Shown here piece by piece: positions 34,194 to 46,465 of a stretch of DNA of 64,000 nt (the stretch's first letter is position 1; each line of letters starts with the position of its first letter). The notes beneath the pieces are model-generated. The model worked only from the letters and a program-made list of their open reading frames with translations. It made no database searches and had not been told where the DNA came from. The stretch is from Tretioscincus oriximinensis (lineage: Eukaryota; Chordata; Lepidosauria; Squamata; Gymnophthalmidae). The stretch is taken from contig JAJVDF010000019.1 in the NCBI GenBank assembly GCA_022410635.1, positions 4,046,497 to 4,110,496 on the forward strand, given 5' to 3'. The translations under genes were made by a program, and so were the position numbers.

Positions 34194-35105
34194 ATAGAAA
34201 ATGCCATACTGGATCAGGCCAGAGCCCATCTAGTCCAGCATTCTGTCTCACAAGGGGCCCACCAGATGCCCCTGGCAGTCTGAACAGAGGAAAGCAAAAT
34301 ATACACCTGTTCACGACTCCCTGCAAATGGCATTTCAGGACCACTACCTGTTGCTCGATCGCAGAGGCAGCATCCAGACATACATCCTAATACCCATTTA
34401 TACCCTTGATGTCCATGAACCTGTCTAGTCCCATCTTGAAGCTATCCAAGCTGTTAGCTACCACCACCTCTTCAGGATGTAAATTCCACAGGCCGATGAC
34501 CCTCTGGGTGAAAAAATACTTTCTTTTGTCTGTTCTCATTTTCTGCTCATCAGTTTCAAGGAGTGTCCTCTGGTCCTAGTGTTGAAAACATTTTTTCTCT
34601 CTTCACCCTATCCATCCCATGCATGATTTTGTACTTTTCAATCAGATCTAGGTTGACCAGATGACCCCTTTTTTNNGGGGGGGGGGTTGAAAATCCAGTT
34701 TTAGGGTTCCTCCCAGTTTTTTCTGAGATTTTTTTTCAAAAAAATTTTTTTTTGTACTTTTTTGTTTTTGATTTTTTTTTCCTCAGAAAAAAACGGGAGG
34801 CACCCCCAAAACGGGTTTTCAACCCACCCCAAAAGAGGTCATCTAGTCAGCCTAATCAGACATTGCAGCTTGACTTCATAAGGGAGGTGCTCCAGATGCT
34901 TGATCACTCTTGTTCTCCTTTTCTGCACCTTCTCTAGTTCCACAATATCCCCCTTGAGATGTGGTGACCAGAACTGAACAGAATATGCCAAATATGGCCT
35001 CACGAAAGATTTATAAAGAGGCAAAACAACATTTGCTGACTTGTTTTCTATTCCTTTCCTAATCATCCCTAACACAGAATTTGCTTTTCTTGCTGCTGCT
35101 GCACA
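34194..35105 (-). mobile_element. CR1 LINE copy E, split by a family A insertion
   Basis: Minus-strand 3'UTR and ORF2 C-terminal region from 34,194 to 34,648, resuming at 34,855 to about 35,105. Compared with the long CR1, a short stretch just upstream of the insertion (in CR1 sense) is missing, so the insertion was accompanied or followed by a small deletion. The frame is broken by the insertion. Confidence 0.88.
34649..34854. mobile_element. Family A fold-back hAT-like MITE, copy 5, inside CR1
   Basis: A 206-bp fold-back from TAGGTTGACCAGATGACCCC to GTCATCTAGTCAGCCTA. The left flank ATCAGATC (34,641-34,648) is exactly the CR1 sequence. The right flank ATCAGACA matches it in 6 of 8. Two Ns lie at 34,675-34,676. 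This proves that the 'TAGG...CCTA' ends are the real element limits, because the interrupted sequence is known. Confidence 0.85.
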
Positions 35106-38085
35106 CTCTTCCTCTTCTTCCTTCCCATGAGCCTCATTTTCCTCCTCCCCATTTGCCTCCCTATCATCCTTAGCCTCCCCCCATGGCACCCTCCTATATG
35201 ACCTCCTTCTTTTCCTCCCCACCCTCTTCCCCCATAACACAGCCCAAAGCAGTGCACCCCTCTCTGGCTTCAAGGTAAAGAGGTGGCCAAGGCTGCAATA
35301 CTCCCCTGTGTTACGCTCTTTGCTTTTTCTCTGCTGTGTCTGGAAGGGGCAACAACTACTGGTGGTGCACGTGCCCCCTCTGTTCCTTCACAAAGTCACT
35401 GTCTTCTCAGAAGCAGAAGACATTCCTGCACTGGAGACACAAAAACTTCTGTCCCTATGGTATGATATACTTTGTCTGAGAAAACTGGACCAGAGAAAAT
35501 CCAAACAAAATTCTATTTACCTATGGGGCCAGTGCTCACCCAAACCATTTTGTTAAGTTTAAAGAGGAAAAATACAGCAGAGCCAACATGATGGAGTCTG
35601 TTTATGAACTCACTGGAACGCAGTCTTAGTTGCCTTAGAAATATTTCATTTGATTTTGTTGTTCTTCAGAGAGACAGACTCCTATCAAGCTGGAAAATGA
35701 ACAGTGAAATCCAGTTTTCAGAATCCATCCAAACAATCTATATATAGCGCAGTCAACATAATAAGACAGACAGTTCATTTACTATCTAGGTATTCTTCAC
35801 AATTTTAAACAAGCCAGAAATGGGATTTATTTGCAACTTTGGATCATTCATTAAGTTAATGTCAACTGCACATATATTTATAGCTGTAAATGATTCAAGT
35901 CTACCTTGAAAGTAATTTACCAGATATCTTGTTTTACTGGTCAACCCTTCAGTCCTTAATATCATGAATATTGCCCCCCCCCCCCCCCACAGCCTAGTAG
36001 AAGAATATTCAATATTAAATTCCAGTTGGCCCAAGGCAAAGCCTTTTAATGGAACACTGGAATCAATAGTGTTTTTACCTGAAGTAAAATTGGCCCGCTG
36101 AGTACCATCTGTCTAATATTATACAGTATGCTAGGCTAAACTGTTAGCTGTACTTCAACTAAAAACAGCATTCAATATTACAAGAATCTGAATGCTTTTC
36201 GTTTATAAAGGTAAAGGCTGGTTCTCCATGAGGGAGAGCTACCTTCATTATTCTTCCTGTTGCTTCCAGCATCTTTTGTTTCATGGTTCAATGTTTTTGT
36301 CTGTGAGCTCCTTCAGAGAACATAGGAAGTGACTGCTCCAAATGAGACACTTTGAATTCTTCCTCATGCTATTTATTTTAAAACACATTCAGTATCCGCC
36401 TCCATATAAAAAGCTTCCATGCTGTGCTGCGCTTTACCTAGCAATTTTGTCACATGATGATCCCCGTAAGGCATTGCTGGACTTGCCTTACTACAATTCC
36501 CACTGAAAGTCATGGTCAGGGATAAGAAAGGAGTGGTGCTATAGGTTATACCAGTTAAGCACAAAAGAACACACCACATGGTTAGCCAAATATAACGGTA
36601 CCATTAGACTGCTTAATATTCAATTAGCCACGTAGTGTGTTCTTTTGTGTGTGATCGTTACTACAATTCCCAGCATTCTCTGCACGCCAAGAGCCAATGA
36701 ACTTTTACATATCACCCTGAAATCTCACAAGATTTGTCAAGCTTACATTGCTCAGTGTCCCCATGAAGCTTTCTTTTGGATTTTACAAAATGCCTGGTGC
36801 TGAATCGCACAAACCGCATGGTTAAAAATTCTGCAAATATGGACCGTTTTAGCGAGTGGATCCTTGTACATGCTTGACCTCATGGGGCAGATTGAAGGTA
36901 AAGTTACTACCAACCAGACCTGTATTTTAAGGGAGAGCAACCTGTGCTGCAGCTCAGGGCAGCAGAATGGGGCAGCAGTGGCACCCTCCTCACCCAGTTA
37001 ATTTTTTAAAAAAATTCACTGCAGCACATTCAATTCACACTAGAACCACTAGGAGACTCTGGCAGGCTACTAAAGGTACACTTCTCCAGTAAATATCAAA
37101 ACATAACTTTTTTTTTTTTAAATCCTATTGGAAAACTCCGGGGGTGGTAGTGTTAAACAAAAATTACTGCTCAGGGCGTCAAACAAACAAAATGCGGCCT
37201 TCTATCAATTCAGTAGAAACAGGTAAAGCACTGCAGCAAAAAGGGGGCGTGGAGGGAAATTACATCAATGTAGCAGCTAGGGCAGGGATTGGAAGAGGGT
37301 GTGTCTAGGCAGGTCAGATGATCCAGAATTCTCCCAGTCTCCTCTTTTCCGTGATGATTTCCTGTCGCAAACAAGAAAAAAAAGGCTTGCAGTCCTTGCC
37401 ATGTGCTGTCTCCATTTTCTGGCATACCCTATGGCTCATGAAGCAAATGATTAATAACTGTGGAGACAAAGTGATCAGAGCAAAGATTAGCCAGGTTACT
37501 TTGGAGCCAAACTAGTCAGACAAGAATGAAAAGATAAGCAGATTATTTTTAAAGCAGAGGTTTGAGAAAATTTGCAAAGTCCAGCCAAAAAGGACATTTG
37601 GCTGAAGCAGAGATTATATATGTTATTATGGCATGATTTTGAGGGGCTTGCTTCACCTAATTGCAGGGATTAAGCAGTGGTAGGAAAACGCATGAGGAAA
37701 AGAAGAGGTTTCCTTGCATGTGGAGAAAGGGTAAATACTAAGTAGCAAGATTTCTAGAGATTTTGCTATAAAAATAGTAGCCTGGATACAGCCACAGTTT
37801 TAATTCTGCCCAATCTGTTTAATGCAGATGTGTGCTCCTACATTTAATCTGGACCAAGCAAATCCAGATTTAATCCACATTTAGCATGAGAAGTTCATGG
37901 GAAGCATGGTAAGGGCCAAAGTTCTGATTACAGTAATACTATGTTTGTATATTTAGTTGTAAATTTCCTACACTTTCATGATGGCTAAAGTTCTCATATC
38001 TTCTGAAACACAAATGTATGTTAATAACTGAAGGAGTATAAGTCTGAATATTGATATATGTTGATAAGCAGAGGAAACACTGCAT
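35106..38085. other. Unannotated sequence with low-complexity and fold-back patches
   Basis: Pyrimidine-rich at 35,106-35,235 (TCCTCTTCTTCC-like), a C17 run near 35,973-35,989, a fold-back at 36,560-36,649, otherwise complex AT-rich DNA. The repeated phrase ACTACAATTCCCA (36,491-36,503 and 36,661-36,672) is common in amniote repeats. No gene supported. Confidence 0.3.
36560..36649. repeat. 18-bp inverted repeat with 54-bp spacer
   Basis: CACAAAAGAACACACCAC at 36,560-36,577 pairs in 17 of 18 positions with 36,632-36,649. It may be a small fold-back element; no target duplication found. Confidence 0.6.
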
Positions 38086-38089
38086 CCAG

Positions 38090-38476
38090 ATCAATAATTT
38101 GTTTGCAAATCAAATTCGTGTTGCATTTACCTTACCCCACTTGGTTTGTTGGGAAAACCAACTGTTGAACCACTATTAAAGGATGTTGCAAAGAGGCTGT
38201 GATGGTGGATAGTTCTGGCGACAAACTGAGGATGAGAAACAGAGGAATCTGATATTGACAGAAAACCATCCAATAGCATTTTAGAGAAGGGACTACTGTA
38301 TTCCTTTTGATAACCAACAAACAAATTAGCTTCTGTGTCATTTGCACAGAAGACCTTGCTTGTTAGGACCTAATTGTAACTTGGAATATACTCTAAAGAT
38401 ATGAAAGAAGTGCACTGAAATTGGTAAACCAATAAACTGGATTATCAGGATATTCTGGAATAAAGTGTATGCAGCC
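38090..38476 (+). mobile_element. Family E DNA-like repeat, copy 3
   Basis: Begins CTGCATCCAGATCAATAATT and ends GTGTATGCAGCC. It shares AACCATCCAATAGCATTTTA and GGGACTACTGTATTCC with copy 1, and ACTGGATTATCAGGATATTC near the end. Confidence 0.65.
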
Positions 38477-38963
38477 TCAGAAAATTGGATTAAGTGGTTA
38501 TTTAATGGATTTTTTTAATTATTTATTTATTAGAAAGGCAACAATATTCTTCTATAAAACATCCCACTTCTTTCTTAACCTCTTGCAACAACTACACTTT
38601 CTTTTGCCCTCCTTTATCTTTTCCTTCCAGTGATGTCACTGCGGTTACAAATGTGTCAAGTGTTAGGTTAAATGACTTGACTTATGTCAAGAGAGGGCTT
38701 GCTTCATTTTCTATATGTCAGGACAAATGTGTTTAAAAAATGGTCTCACTGCCAACAGTGCTTCTCCAATGTCTGCATAGGAAAAATTACACCTGAGGGC
38801 AAGACCTTGGCATTCTTTAGCACAGTTCCTGATTTAAAGTCTTGACGAGGTAGCAATTTGCCAAGATTACTCTCTTGAAAAAAGTAAGAGAATTGGTGCA
38901 CTCTTGAAGGAGAAATTGTCCAATTTTGATATGCATGTTTAAGAGCACAATGAAAGACCATGC

Positions 38964-39246
38964 GGCACTTGTTTATTCCAGAATTTCCTGATATTCTGGT
39001 TTATGGGTCTACCATTTTTAATGTGCTTGTCCATACCTTCACAATAAGTACTGAGTCAGTTCCTAACAAGTGACAAACTCTTCCAGAAGCCATTTCATTT
39101 GCTTGTTTTCAAGAGGAGGTACAGTAGTCCCTCCTCTAAAGCATTATTGAAGAATTTGCTGTTCATAGAAGATTTCTCTGCCTCTCACTCTTGCAGTTTT
39201 TCCCTAGAACTATTCATACATCTCAGCTTTTTCACAAAAACAAGAG
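38964..39246 (-). mobile_element. Family E DNA-like repeat, partial copy 4
   Basis: Reverse-sense copy starting GCACTTGTTTATTCCAGAAT and carrying ACAGTAGTCCCTCCTC and CTAGAACTATTCATACAT. The terminal block with GGATGCAGCC is missing at the right. Confidence 0.55.
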
Positions 39247-40815
39247 TCAATATGATGCTCCATTCGCACCCAATAAGATGCACTTTGTGGTGACATGTAG
39301 CAAATGAAATGGTCCTAGAATATCTTACACTGTGTGTACACCACGATGTAAAAACCACTATAAATCTATATTCCAGAATATAGCAGTCGCATGTCTGTGC
39401 ACACCAAACGTATATATTCCGTAACATCGCTCCTTGATCTCATCGCAGTGCAGACCAAGACTTTTTTTTTACTCCAAGCAACCTATAGAAACAACTTGGT
39501 TGTTTCATCCTTGCGCGTCAAATTTGTGCACACGCCTGCACACAGCCACAGACGCGAGAGGATGGGGGCTCTCTGGAACGACGTCTGAATATCCAAGCAA
39601 TAGTTTATTCTGGGAAAACTGCATGGATGTCTGAGTCTTCCTCACAGTGCTCCGAACGAGATAGAAAATAGCCCTGTGCATGGAGCCTTAGTGGCTGCAG
39701 TATGTAACAATGAGAGAAGGGAAGAGCAGCTTGATATGTGAACAATCCTAGCTGCCAATCATTTCAGTGCTTTCTATAACCTGCCTTAGAACTGTATTTG
39801 TTAAAGTGGGTATGAATGCAGATTTAAAGGCAATGTGGGGATAGTTCACAAGTAATTTTTTTTACATTCTGTTCTGTTCCCTTATTTACTATCATGCTAA
39901 GCTAGAAATCGTAACACCAGTAAATATTCCCATTAGTTATAGACTCCATGGCATAGCTCTTTTCAAATGCTTTGTTGTCTAAAACAAATCCTTCCTGTTT
40001 GTGTTAAAAGAAATGGCCAACTAAAGGTACTTAAACTGATGGAAGGAATGCTAATATTCATCTTAGTTGAGTCTCAACACATTGCTATTTTCAGTTCCAT
40101 GGTTGCTGGTCTTTTTCTTTCTCTAGGGACAGTCTGGTTTAGGCAATCAAAAGATGGATACTATACAGAGTCAGCCTCAGTCTCCTTTGAGATTACTTTT
40201 ACTTGAAGCATTAGAGTGAATGAGTACTCAAAGCCACAAATGTAATCTACATTTTAAAAAAAATCCTTGATAGGAGCATTTACAGTGAGATGTTTATATA
40301 TGATGCTCTAATCTCACGATCACAGGCAACACAAAGGTTGGAGATAAAAGCCTAGAAACTGTGCTAATCATATTTTAAAAAAGTACATAAAACCTACTTG
40401 ATCAGAAATTTCAAACTACGTGTGCATGGTGTAGAAATCAAATTCTCTTGAACTAAAAATAATCCTATTGCCGGTCTCCATGTGAAATAATGACAGAACT
40501 AATTTGCCAAAATGGTGTACTTAGCGTGCTTGATGTCGAGTGCTGAGGGTCTCCTATACCCTCTTTGGTTCACATTTCTTTATTTTCATTTTCATTACGT
40601 GTTACCTGCTACACTGGACAATTTAGATCATTCCCTGGGAGGCAAAGTAACATAACTTTGGTAGCTGGAGTGGTACTTACTGGTGTGAAAACTGCATCTT
40701 GACAGTCGCCAGAGAAAGACCACAGAAGTTTTCATGTTTCTAGGTGGTGACCTAATCAAACCACAATCAAATGGTCAGGCACCAGAATCTGGTATTTATG
40801 CATTATATTGCATCA
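39247..40815. other. Unannotated sequence
   Basis: The stretch 39,310-39,690 has an unusual number of CG dinucleotides (GTAACATCGC, GAACGACGTC, CTCCGAACGAG) for this region and may be another DNA element. I could not define its ends. The rest is AT-rich with no gene. Confidence 0.3.
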
Positions 40816-40816
40816 A

Positions 40817-41182
40817 ACAGACAAAGGAAAGTATTTTTTCACCCAGAGGGTCATCGGCCTGTGGAATTTACTTCCTGAAGAGGTAGTGGTAGCTAACAGC
40901 TTGAAACTATTTTCAAGACAGGACTAGACAGGTTTATGGACATCAAGGGTATAAATGGATACTAGGATGGATGTCTGGATGTTGCCTCCGGGATGGAGCA
41001 ACAGGAAGGATTCCTGAAATACCATTTGCAGGGAGTCATGAACAGGTGCATATTTTGCTTTCCTCTGTCCAGACTGCCCAGGTGCATCTGGTGGGCTCTG
41101 TGTGACACAGAATGCTGGACTTGATGGGCTGTGGCCTGATCCAGTATGGCTCTTCTTATATTCTTATGTTCTTATGTTCTAT
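40817..41182 (+). mobile_element. CR1 LINE 3' end, copy F
   Basis: Begins at the ORF2 position equal to 48,594 (ACAGACAAAGGAAAGTATTT) and ends with TTCTTATGTTCTTATGTTC and then TATG. There is a small duplication in the coding part (CTTGAAACTATTTTCAAG). Confidence 0.9.
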
Positions 41183-43190
41183 GGCCCAAAACCTGTAGAA
41201 TCAAGAAAAAATTGCCAATTGGCTTGGAACAGTTGACTTCATTTATGAATAGTATTGGATGGATGCAACTATTAGTGGGCTCTTGTATATTTCGTATGTG
41301 ATTTTATAGCCAGACATCATGCCAAAACATATCAGCTGTGATTGTACACAAAAACCACCCATTGGAAATAGTGACACAGGATCCAGTATTAACGTACTAA
41401 GTGCTCAGAGGGTGGGGCTCTTGTAAAGTCCCCTTAATGCACCAGGAACTTTTAATACATGTAATATAATTTGAATACTGTGTTGTTGGTTCCTGTTTTT
41501 TTTGATACCATATTGACGTGCTGAATGTTTTGATAATTTTTAATAAGTTTTTAAAAAGACAATTGTTGTTCATTCAAAATTGTTGATTTTTGCTTTGGAA
41601 ATGTTGAACACTCTGAAGTAGGGTAAGATGGGAGCCATTCTGTGGATGGTTGCTAGTGTGCCCTACAGCTTCTTATTTCATTCAAGGTCCAAATAGCCTG
41701 GAGTGAACCAAATAGTGGAACCCTCCTCTGTGGTTAATCTGATACGTATGGGATACAGAATATGAACTGCTACCAGCAAAAATGTATTCCAACAAACTGT
41801 TTGTTCTAGAGTCAACTAATTTACTTAAATGGAGAGGAGAGGACTTGTGTGTGTGTGTTTGATAGAGAGAGAGAACGAGAAAGAAATAGGAGTAATTCCA
41901 ATATCCTTGCTTTCCATTTATGTAGGGAAAGCCTGGACCACTGGGTGTGCTTTATCCTTATAGTCAGAACTGAAAGAATTGCTTTCATTTGGGAATTGTA
42001 GGAATTGCGTCCAATTAAAGAGTGAGTAGAAGCTGTTAGACCCATTTCTCCATACATTAAAATAAATGTATAAGAGATATTCTAGTTATGCCCATCATTG
42101 CCACAGTACTGTAGTTTATGGAAGAGGCCAGGTAGTCCCTCGGTGGAGCTGTCAGTTTATTGAAACTGAAATTTACATTCCCAGCCACAGGCAAATGGTG
42201 GTTAAGAGCATCTCACTCCCATCAGGAAACTGCAGCTCCAGAAGTTTCAAAACACATTTTAAACCCAAATCCATAATTACTGAACAGCATTTGTGTGATT
42301 TTTAGGCTGAGGGAAGAAAAAGCATGGCCCTGTGTCTTCTATTATTAATATTAAAATCACATTAACCTGAGGCAAGGATGCAATGAATCCAGGGTCTTGC
42401 GACATATTAAATGTATGCTGCAAGTATAAAACTATGCTCACTCCTCTCCATCCCCTTTTATTTCCTGACAGAAATTATAAACCTTTGACATTCCCCAGAT
42501 TCCGATGAACCCATAAAACTTGACAGCACCATTGCACATTCTGCGATATGAAAATAAAAGAGAATCAGTAGAGAATTTCAGAGATATACTTGATTGGTTT
42601 TTATGCCTCTTTCACTATTCCTTAGTGAGTGTTCACCATGGAAAGCAAGTCTCTTTGTCTCAAATTATGAGACTTGCATAAATAGTGATAAGAATACATA
42701 TTCAATGAACTTAAGTAGCTCAAGTACAGGAACTCTGGATTGGTCACATACAAAGTTAAAGATGTTTTCAGATAGTCCCTGCTTCTGAGGGATCATCTCC
42801 CGCATATTTTTGCGGGGTTTTCTTGTCCAAGTTACTCCCCCCCCGCTCCGAACATCTGAGCTATCCGGTATTTGGATTATCTCAACATGAAACAGTTTCT
42901 ACTCGTCTTTTTTCAATATTCACGACATGATTGTGAAAGACGACGGTTGGAAGAGATTACCCGACATTCCTATTTCCCTACTCCTCTTTGACACCCATTC
43001 CCACTTCCTTCCTCCCCCTCTTTGTTACAACCAAGGAAGAAGAGAGGAAATAGAGAGGAACAAGGAATAGTAAGTACATGCTTTTAAAGGTCCTGTTTTG
43101 ACTTGTAGTTTTAATCCAGTTCAGTCCAGTCCTTCAGGAGTGAAGGCGGGTTAAAAGTATATGATGGAATAGTACCAAATTATTCAGTAA
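41183..43190. other. Unannotated sequence
   Basis: A TG/AG microsatellite at about 41,847-41,885. The span 42,430-42,560 is complex and might be conserved. A short C-run and CG-rich motif at 42,835-42,850. No gene or element defined. Confidence 0.3.
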
Positions 43191-43191
43191 T

Positions 43192-43255
43192 ATCATCATC
43201 ATCATCAACAACATCATCAACATCATCATCGTCATCATCATAAATAATAATAATA
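43192..43255. repeat. (ATC)n / (AAT)n microsatellite
   Basis: Imperfect ATC repeats followed by AAT repeats, at the tail side of the adjoining minus-strand SINE. Confidence 0.85.
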
Positions 43256-43257
43256 CC

Positions 43258-43440
43258 AAAGGGTGGCACACATGGCTTTTCTTGCTTTCTTCACAATAGA
43301 CACCCTGTGAAATAGACGGGGACTGTGTTTGGCCCATGATCACCCAACTGGCTTCATGGAGAAGTGTGGAATCAAACCAGGAAACTACCATATAAGAATC
43401 CAGCACTCTTACCATTACATCAAACTGGCCACCAGACTGT
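43258..43440 (-). mobile_element. MIR-like (tRNA/CORE-type) SINE
   Basis: In the reverse sense: ACACCCTGTGAAATAGACGG, GATCACCCAACTGGCTTCAT, GAATCAAACCAGG (B-box complement) and CTCTTACCATTACATCAAAC. These are in the order typical of amniote MIR-like SINEs, with the tRNA-like head at the right end and a microsatellite tail at the left. Confidence 0.65.
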
Positions 43441-43819
43441 TCTATAATCTGTTTTTCTTATAGTTACCTGTCCTGGATTTTGACTTGTACTATAGAGTGG
43501 GATAAATGTACAAAATAAACAAACAAGTAAGTGTGCCCTTACAGGGAATTGCAGTTACAATTCAGATCCAAAAGGTGGGTGATGAGAGAGTGTTTCCTCA
43601 GGTATGTGACTTATTGTAAGAAATGCTTTGGAAGGTGATTGAAGGTGTTTGGAGTTGATCTTCTGTAACCCATCTTCTAGGCCTTTCTCTTCTGACTATT
43701 GACCCATTTTTCTTCTTGCCTTATTTCACCTCCGAAAGCTTTCCATATATGGATTTTCATCTTTCCATGCCTGAAAACTTTTTCATGGTTTTTACCTGTC
43801 CCTTTGGAGGAAATATAAA

Positions 43820-44102
43820 TGGATGGGGGAAGAAGATGTAAGCTAAGGAAGGAAAGAGAAGGTGAAGTACATCGAAACAGAACAGAGCAGATGGGAGAAG
43901 TGGAGAAGGAACAAACTGAGTGAATGTCAAAGAAAATATTATAGTAAGAGAATAAAAATAGGAATTAAAGAAGCTGATGCAAAAAAGGACAACAAAAGGA
44001 AAAGGAGGAGGGTGGAAAAGAAGGCGCAGGACAGGAGAAAGTGGAAAGGTTGTTCAGAGGAAACAAAGTCAATTAAAGAAGTAAAAAAACAAAGGAAGAA
44101 GA
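43820..44102. repeat. Purine-rich (A/G) stretch
   Basis: Nearly 280 bp biased to A and G on the plus strand. It leads into the TTC-complement (GAA) tail of the next SINE, and produces a long Lys/Glu/Arg frame that I do not take as a gene. Confidence 0.6.
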
Positions 44103-44403
44103 AGGAGAAGAACTGGGTTCTTATACCCTGCTTTTCTCACCTTTCAAAGGGACTCAAAGCGGCTTACAAGGGTATTTTGCCAGAAGGCTTACATTCTATC
44201 TTCCCCACCAGGCTCTGGTGGTTCCCATGTATCTACTTGCAGTCAGTTGCAATTTCTTGCAATTCATGCTTTCGAATAGCTGGGTTGGCTAGAGCTACAG
44301 GCTAGTGGAAGGTGCTCACCCCTCCCCACGTCTGACACAGGGCTTCGAAACCCCATCTCCCAGCTCAGAGATGGATTCCTTAGCAACTGAGCTATCCGTG
44401 CCT
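44103..44403 (-). mobile_element. tRNA-derived SINE with L2-like tail, copy 4 (full length)
   Basis: Minus-strand full copy, close in sequence to copies 1 and 3, with the head at the right (complement of GGCACGGATAGCTCAGTTGC) and the tail at the left (complement of CCTTTGAAAGGTGAGAAAAG). Low divergence suggests a recently active subfamily. Confidence 0.88.
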
Positions 44404-45640
44404 AATAGTATGCAGCCACTTGCTTCTGGTATAACTTCTGGTACAGTGGGCCATTTTCTGATTCTTTCTCTACACTGCTACTGGTGAATGATACCTTCTT
44501 TTTGGCCTTGACTTGCCCCTCCCAGAACTCCCTGATGCTCGTGTTGAACAGCAACAGTATTTCTGAACATTTCAGAAAGCGCCTTTCAGATCCAATGGTC
44601 TATTTTGTGTCTTCTGCAGGCATGAGTCAAAAGAGTTATTGTATCGTTATTGTATCTCTTTTCCCCTTCTCCCCATTTCTATTCCTTCATTTCTCCCCAC
44701 TGATATTCCTTCCGTTCTCACTGTTTCTCTATCAACAGAGGCAGATAAAAACCATGTTAATCTTTGCAGTTACGCAAAGATGGAAGTTAACATATTGGAA
44801 GAATTAAGATAGAAACAGGAAAATGACAAAATTTGATGGGATCACATCCAATCTCAGAGGACACAAGGAGGAGTGGAATGGGATAGCTTATAACCATTCC
44901 ATAACTGGATAACATTATAACTGGATTGACCTTTGTGAGACTAAAAGGTTTGGCCAAAGACAGAAAACTGGGCCTTATACCCTAAACTGAATCAAGCTGT
45001 GGTGGTATGGCCAGACCTCTGGTGTGTAATTGTTATGCAAGGAGGCATATTGAAACACAGTGTTGTTTCTTCCATTCTTCATTTCTTAAACAATGAAGTC
45101 ACTTTTGTCTTTTTTTCTTAAAGCATAGCGAAACAAAAGAAGATAAAAGAGATGGCTATTGATTTCTCAAGTACCCTTTTTCATCCTGATATTGCTAGAT
45201 GTCTGCTAAATACTTGACAGAACTTAGTCTAACTGAAGGACATGCAGGACAATTTATTCTGCTGTGTGACTTTTTAGCAAATATGAAAGGTCAGTGTACG
45301 TGATTAAAATTATTCTGTCAGTGAAACATCACGTTTCAAGCTTCACACAGAACAGAACTTCAATAAGCAATGAATTTGTCAACATAAATAAATTTGATGT
45401 ACTTTCTTTCTCAGAGCCTCAGGATATGAAAAAAATGGTCACTGCTTCCTATAATTCCAGTTGCCTGCATGTAGCAATTATCAGAAGCTTCACAGATATT
45501 TCTTCCATGATGGGTAGGTTGAAGAGTAGAGCATTTTTAAAGATTCAAACTTTGTGCTTTCAGATGAAGCACTTAGGTTATCAGTGGCCTGAAATCTTGG
45601 CAGTCAAAGGGACACACACCAGCAGCTCTTGGATGCCATT
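44404..45640. other. Unannotated sequence
   Basis: No gene or repeat recognised. The 156-codon frame at 45,294-45,764 runs into the next SINE and has no domain. Confidence 0.3.
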
Positions 45641-45644
45641 TTCT

Positions 45645-45895
45645 AGAAGAAAAAGAAGAACCATTTTTTATACCCCGCTTTGCTCACCCAAAGGAACTCA
45701 AAGGAGGTTACAAGCTATTTTTTTGCCTGAAGGCTTTCATTCTATATTCCCCTTCACATTGTGATGATCCCTATTAAACTATTTGTAATTGTTTGCTTTT
45801 AAACAGCTAGGTTGGCTGAAACTAAGACCAGCAGAGGGTGNTCACTCCTCTCCACAGCAGATACATGGGCTTGAATGCCGACCACTCTGCAGAAG
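45645..45895 (-). mobile_element. tRNA-derived SINE, older diverged copy 5
   Basis: Same layout as the other copies (TTTATACCCCGCTTTGCTCA; GGCTTTCATTCTATATTCCC; CAGCTAGGTTGGCTGAAACT) but with many changes and small deletions. It represents an older subfamily. N at 45,841. Confidence 0.7.
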
Positions 45896-45945
45896 GACGG
45901 TTGTTTTTAACCTCAACAGTCCTTGCAGGGCTTCTCCAGGGGATA

Positions 45946-46165
45946 ATGTGAATAATTATTCCCATTATCTCTGGCACTGTTTGAACCTTCTATGGCTGGG
46001 AAGTGGTTCAGAACCAACAGAAAGCCAGAGACACTTCCAGAGAATTATGGCAGGGCTCTCCAAATGTCACCATGTTGGGGGCTGGACTTTGGCAGGAACC
46101 TACTTCCATCTGTGCCAGCTCACAGTGTTGTAGTTGCTGCACTGCCTGGCGAAGACAACATGAGA
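45946..46165 (+). repeat. Family F unclassified repeat, copy 2
   Basis: Counterpart of 28,105-28,320, with TATTCCCATTATCTCTGGCA, AGCCAGAGACACTTCC and CACCATGTTGGGGGCTGG in the same order. Confidence 0.4.
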
Positions 46166-46465
46166 AGGAACCCAGAACTGTTGGGGATCCATAAAATGAG
46201 TTTAATCTGTGGGGAAAAAATCAATCATGTTGTTGGCCTAAAAAAAGGCAGAGACTGCTATGGTTTACGCAAGGTTTTATTTAGATGGCTGCAAGAAGCT
46301 AAGAGTGTGATCAGGCACTGTAAAAAAAGGCAGTTCTGAGGTGACTCAGAAATGTTTCAAGATGGGATCATTTACATATTAGTCTACCCCAAACATTCTG
46401 TACTAGAAAATCTAGATTAGAGATGGGTCGAGAACAGCCCTGTGTATAGTGTATGCATCCATTAA

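Noticed and set aside
43862..44305. 147-codon Lys-rich frame, nuclear-protein-like
   Set aside because: The charged part comes from purine-rich DNA and the C-terminal half is the reverse of a SINE.
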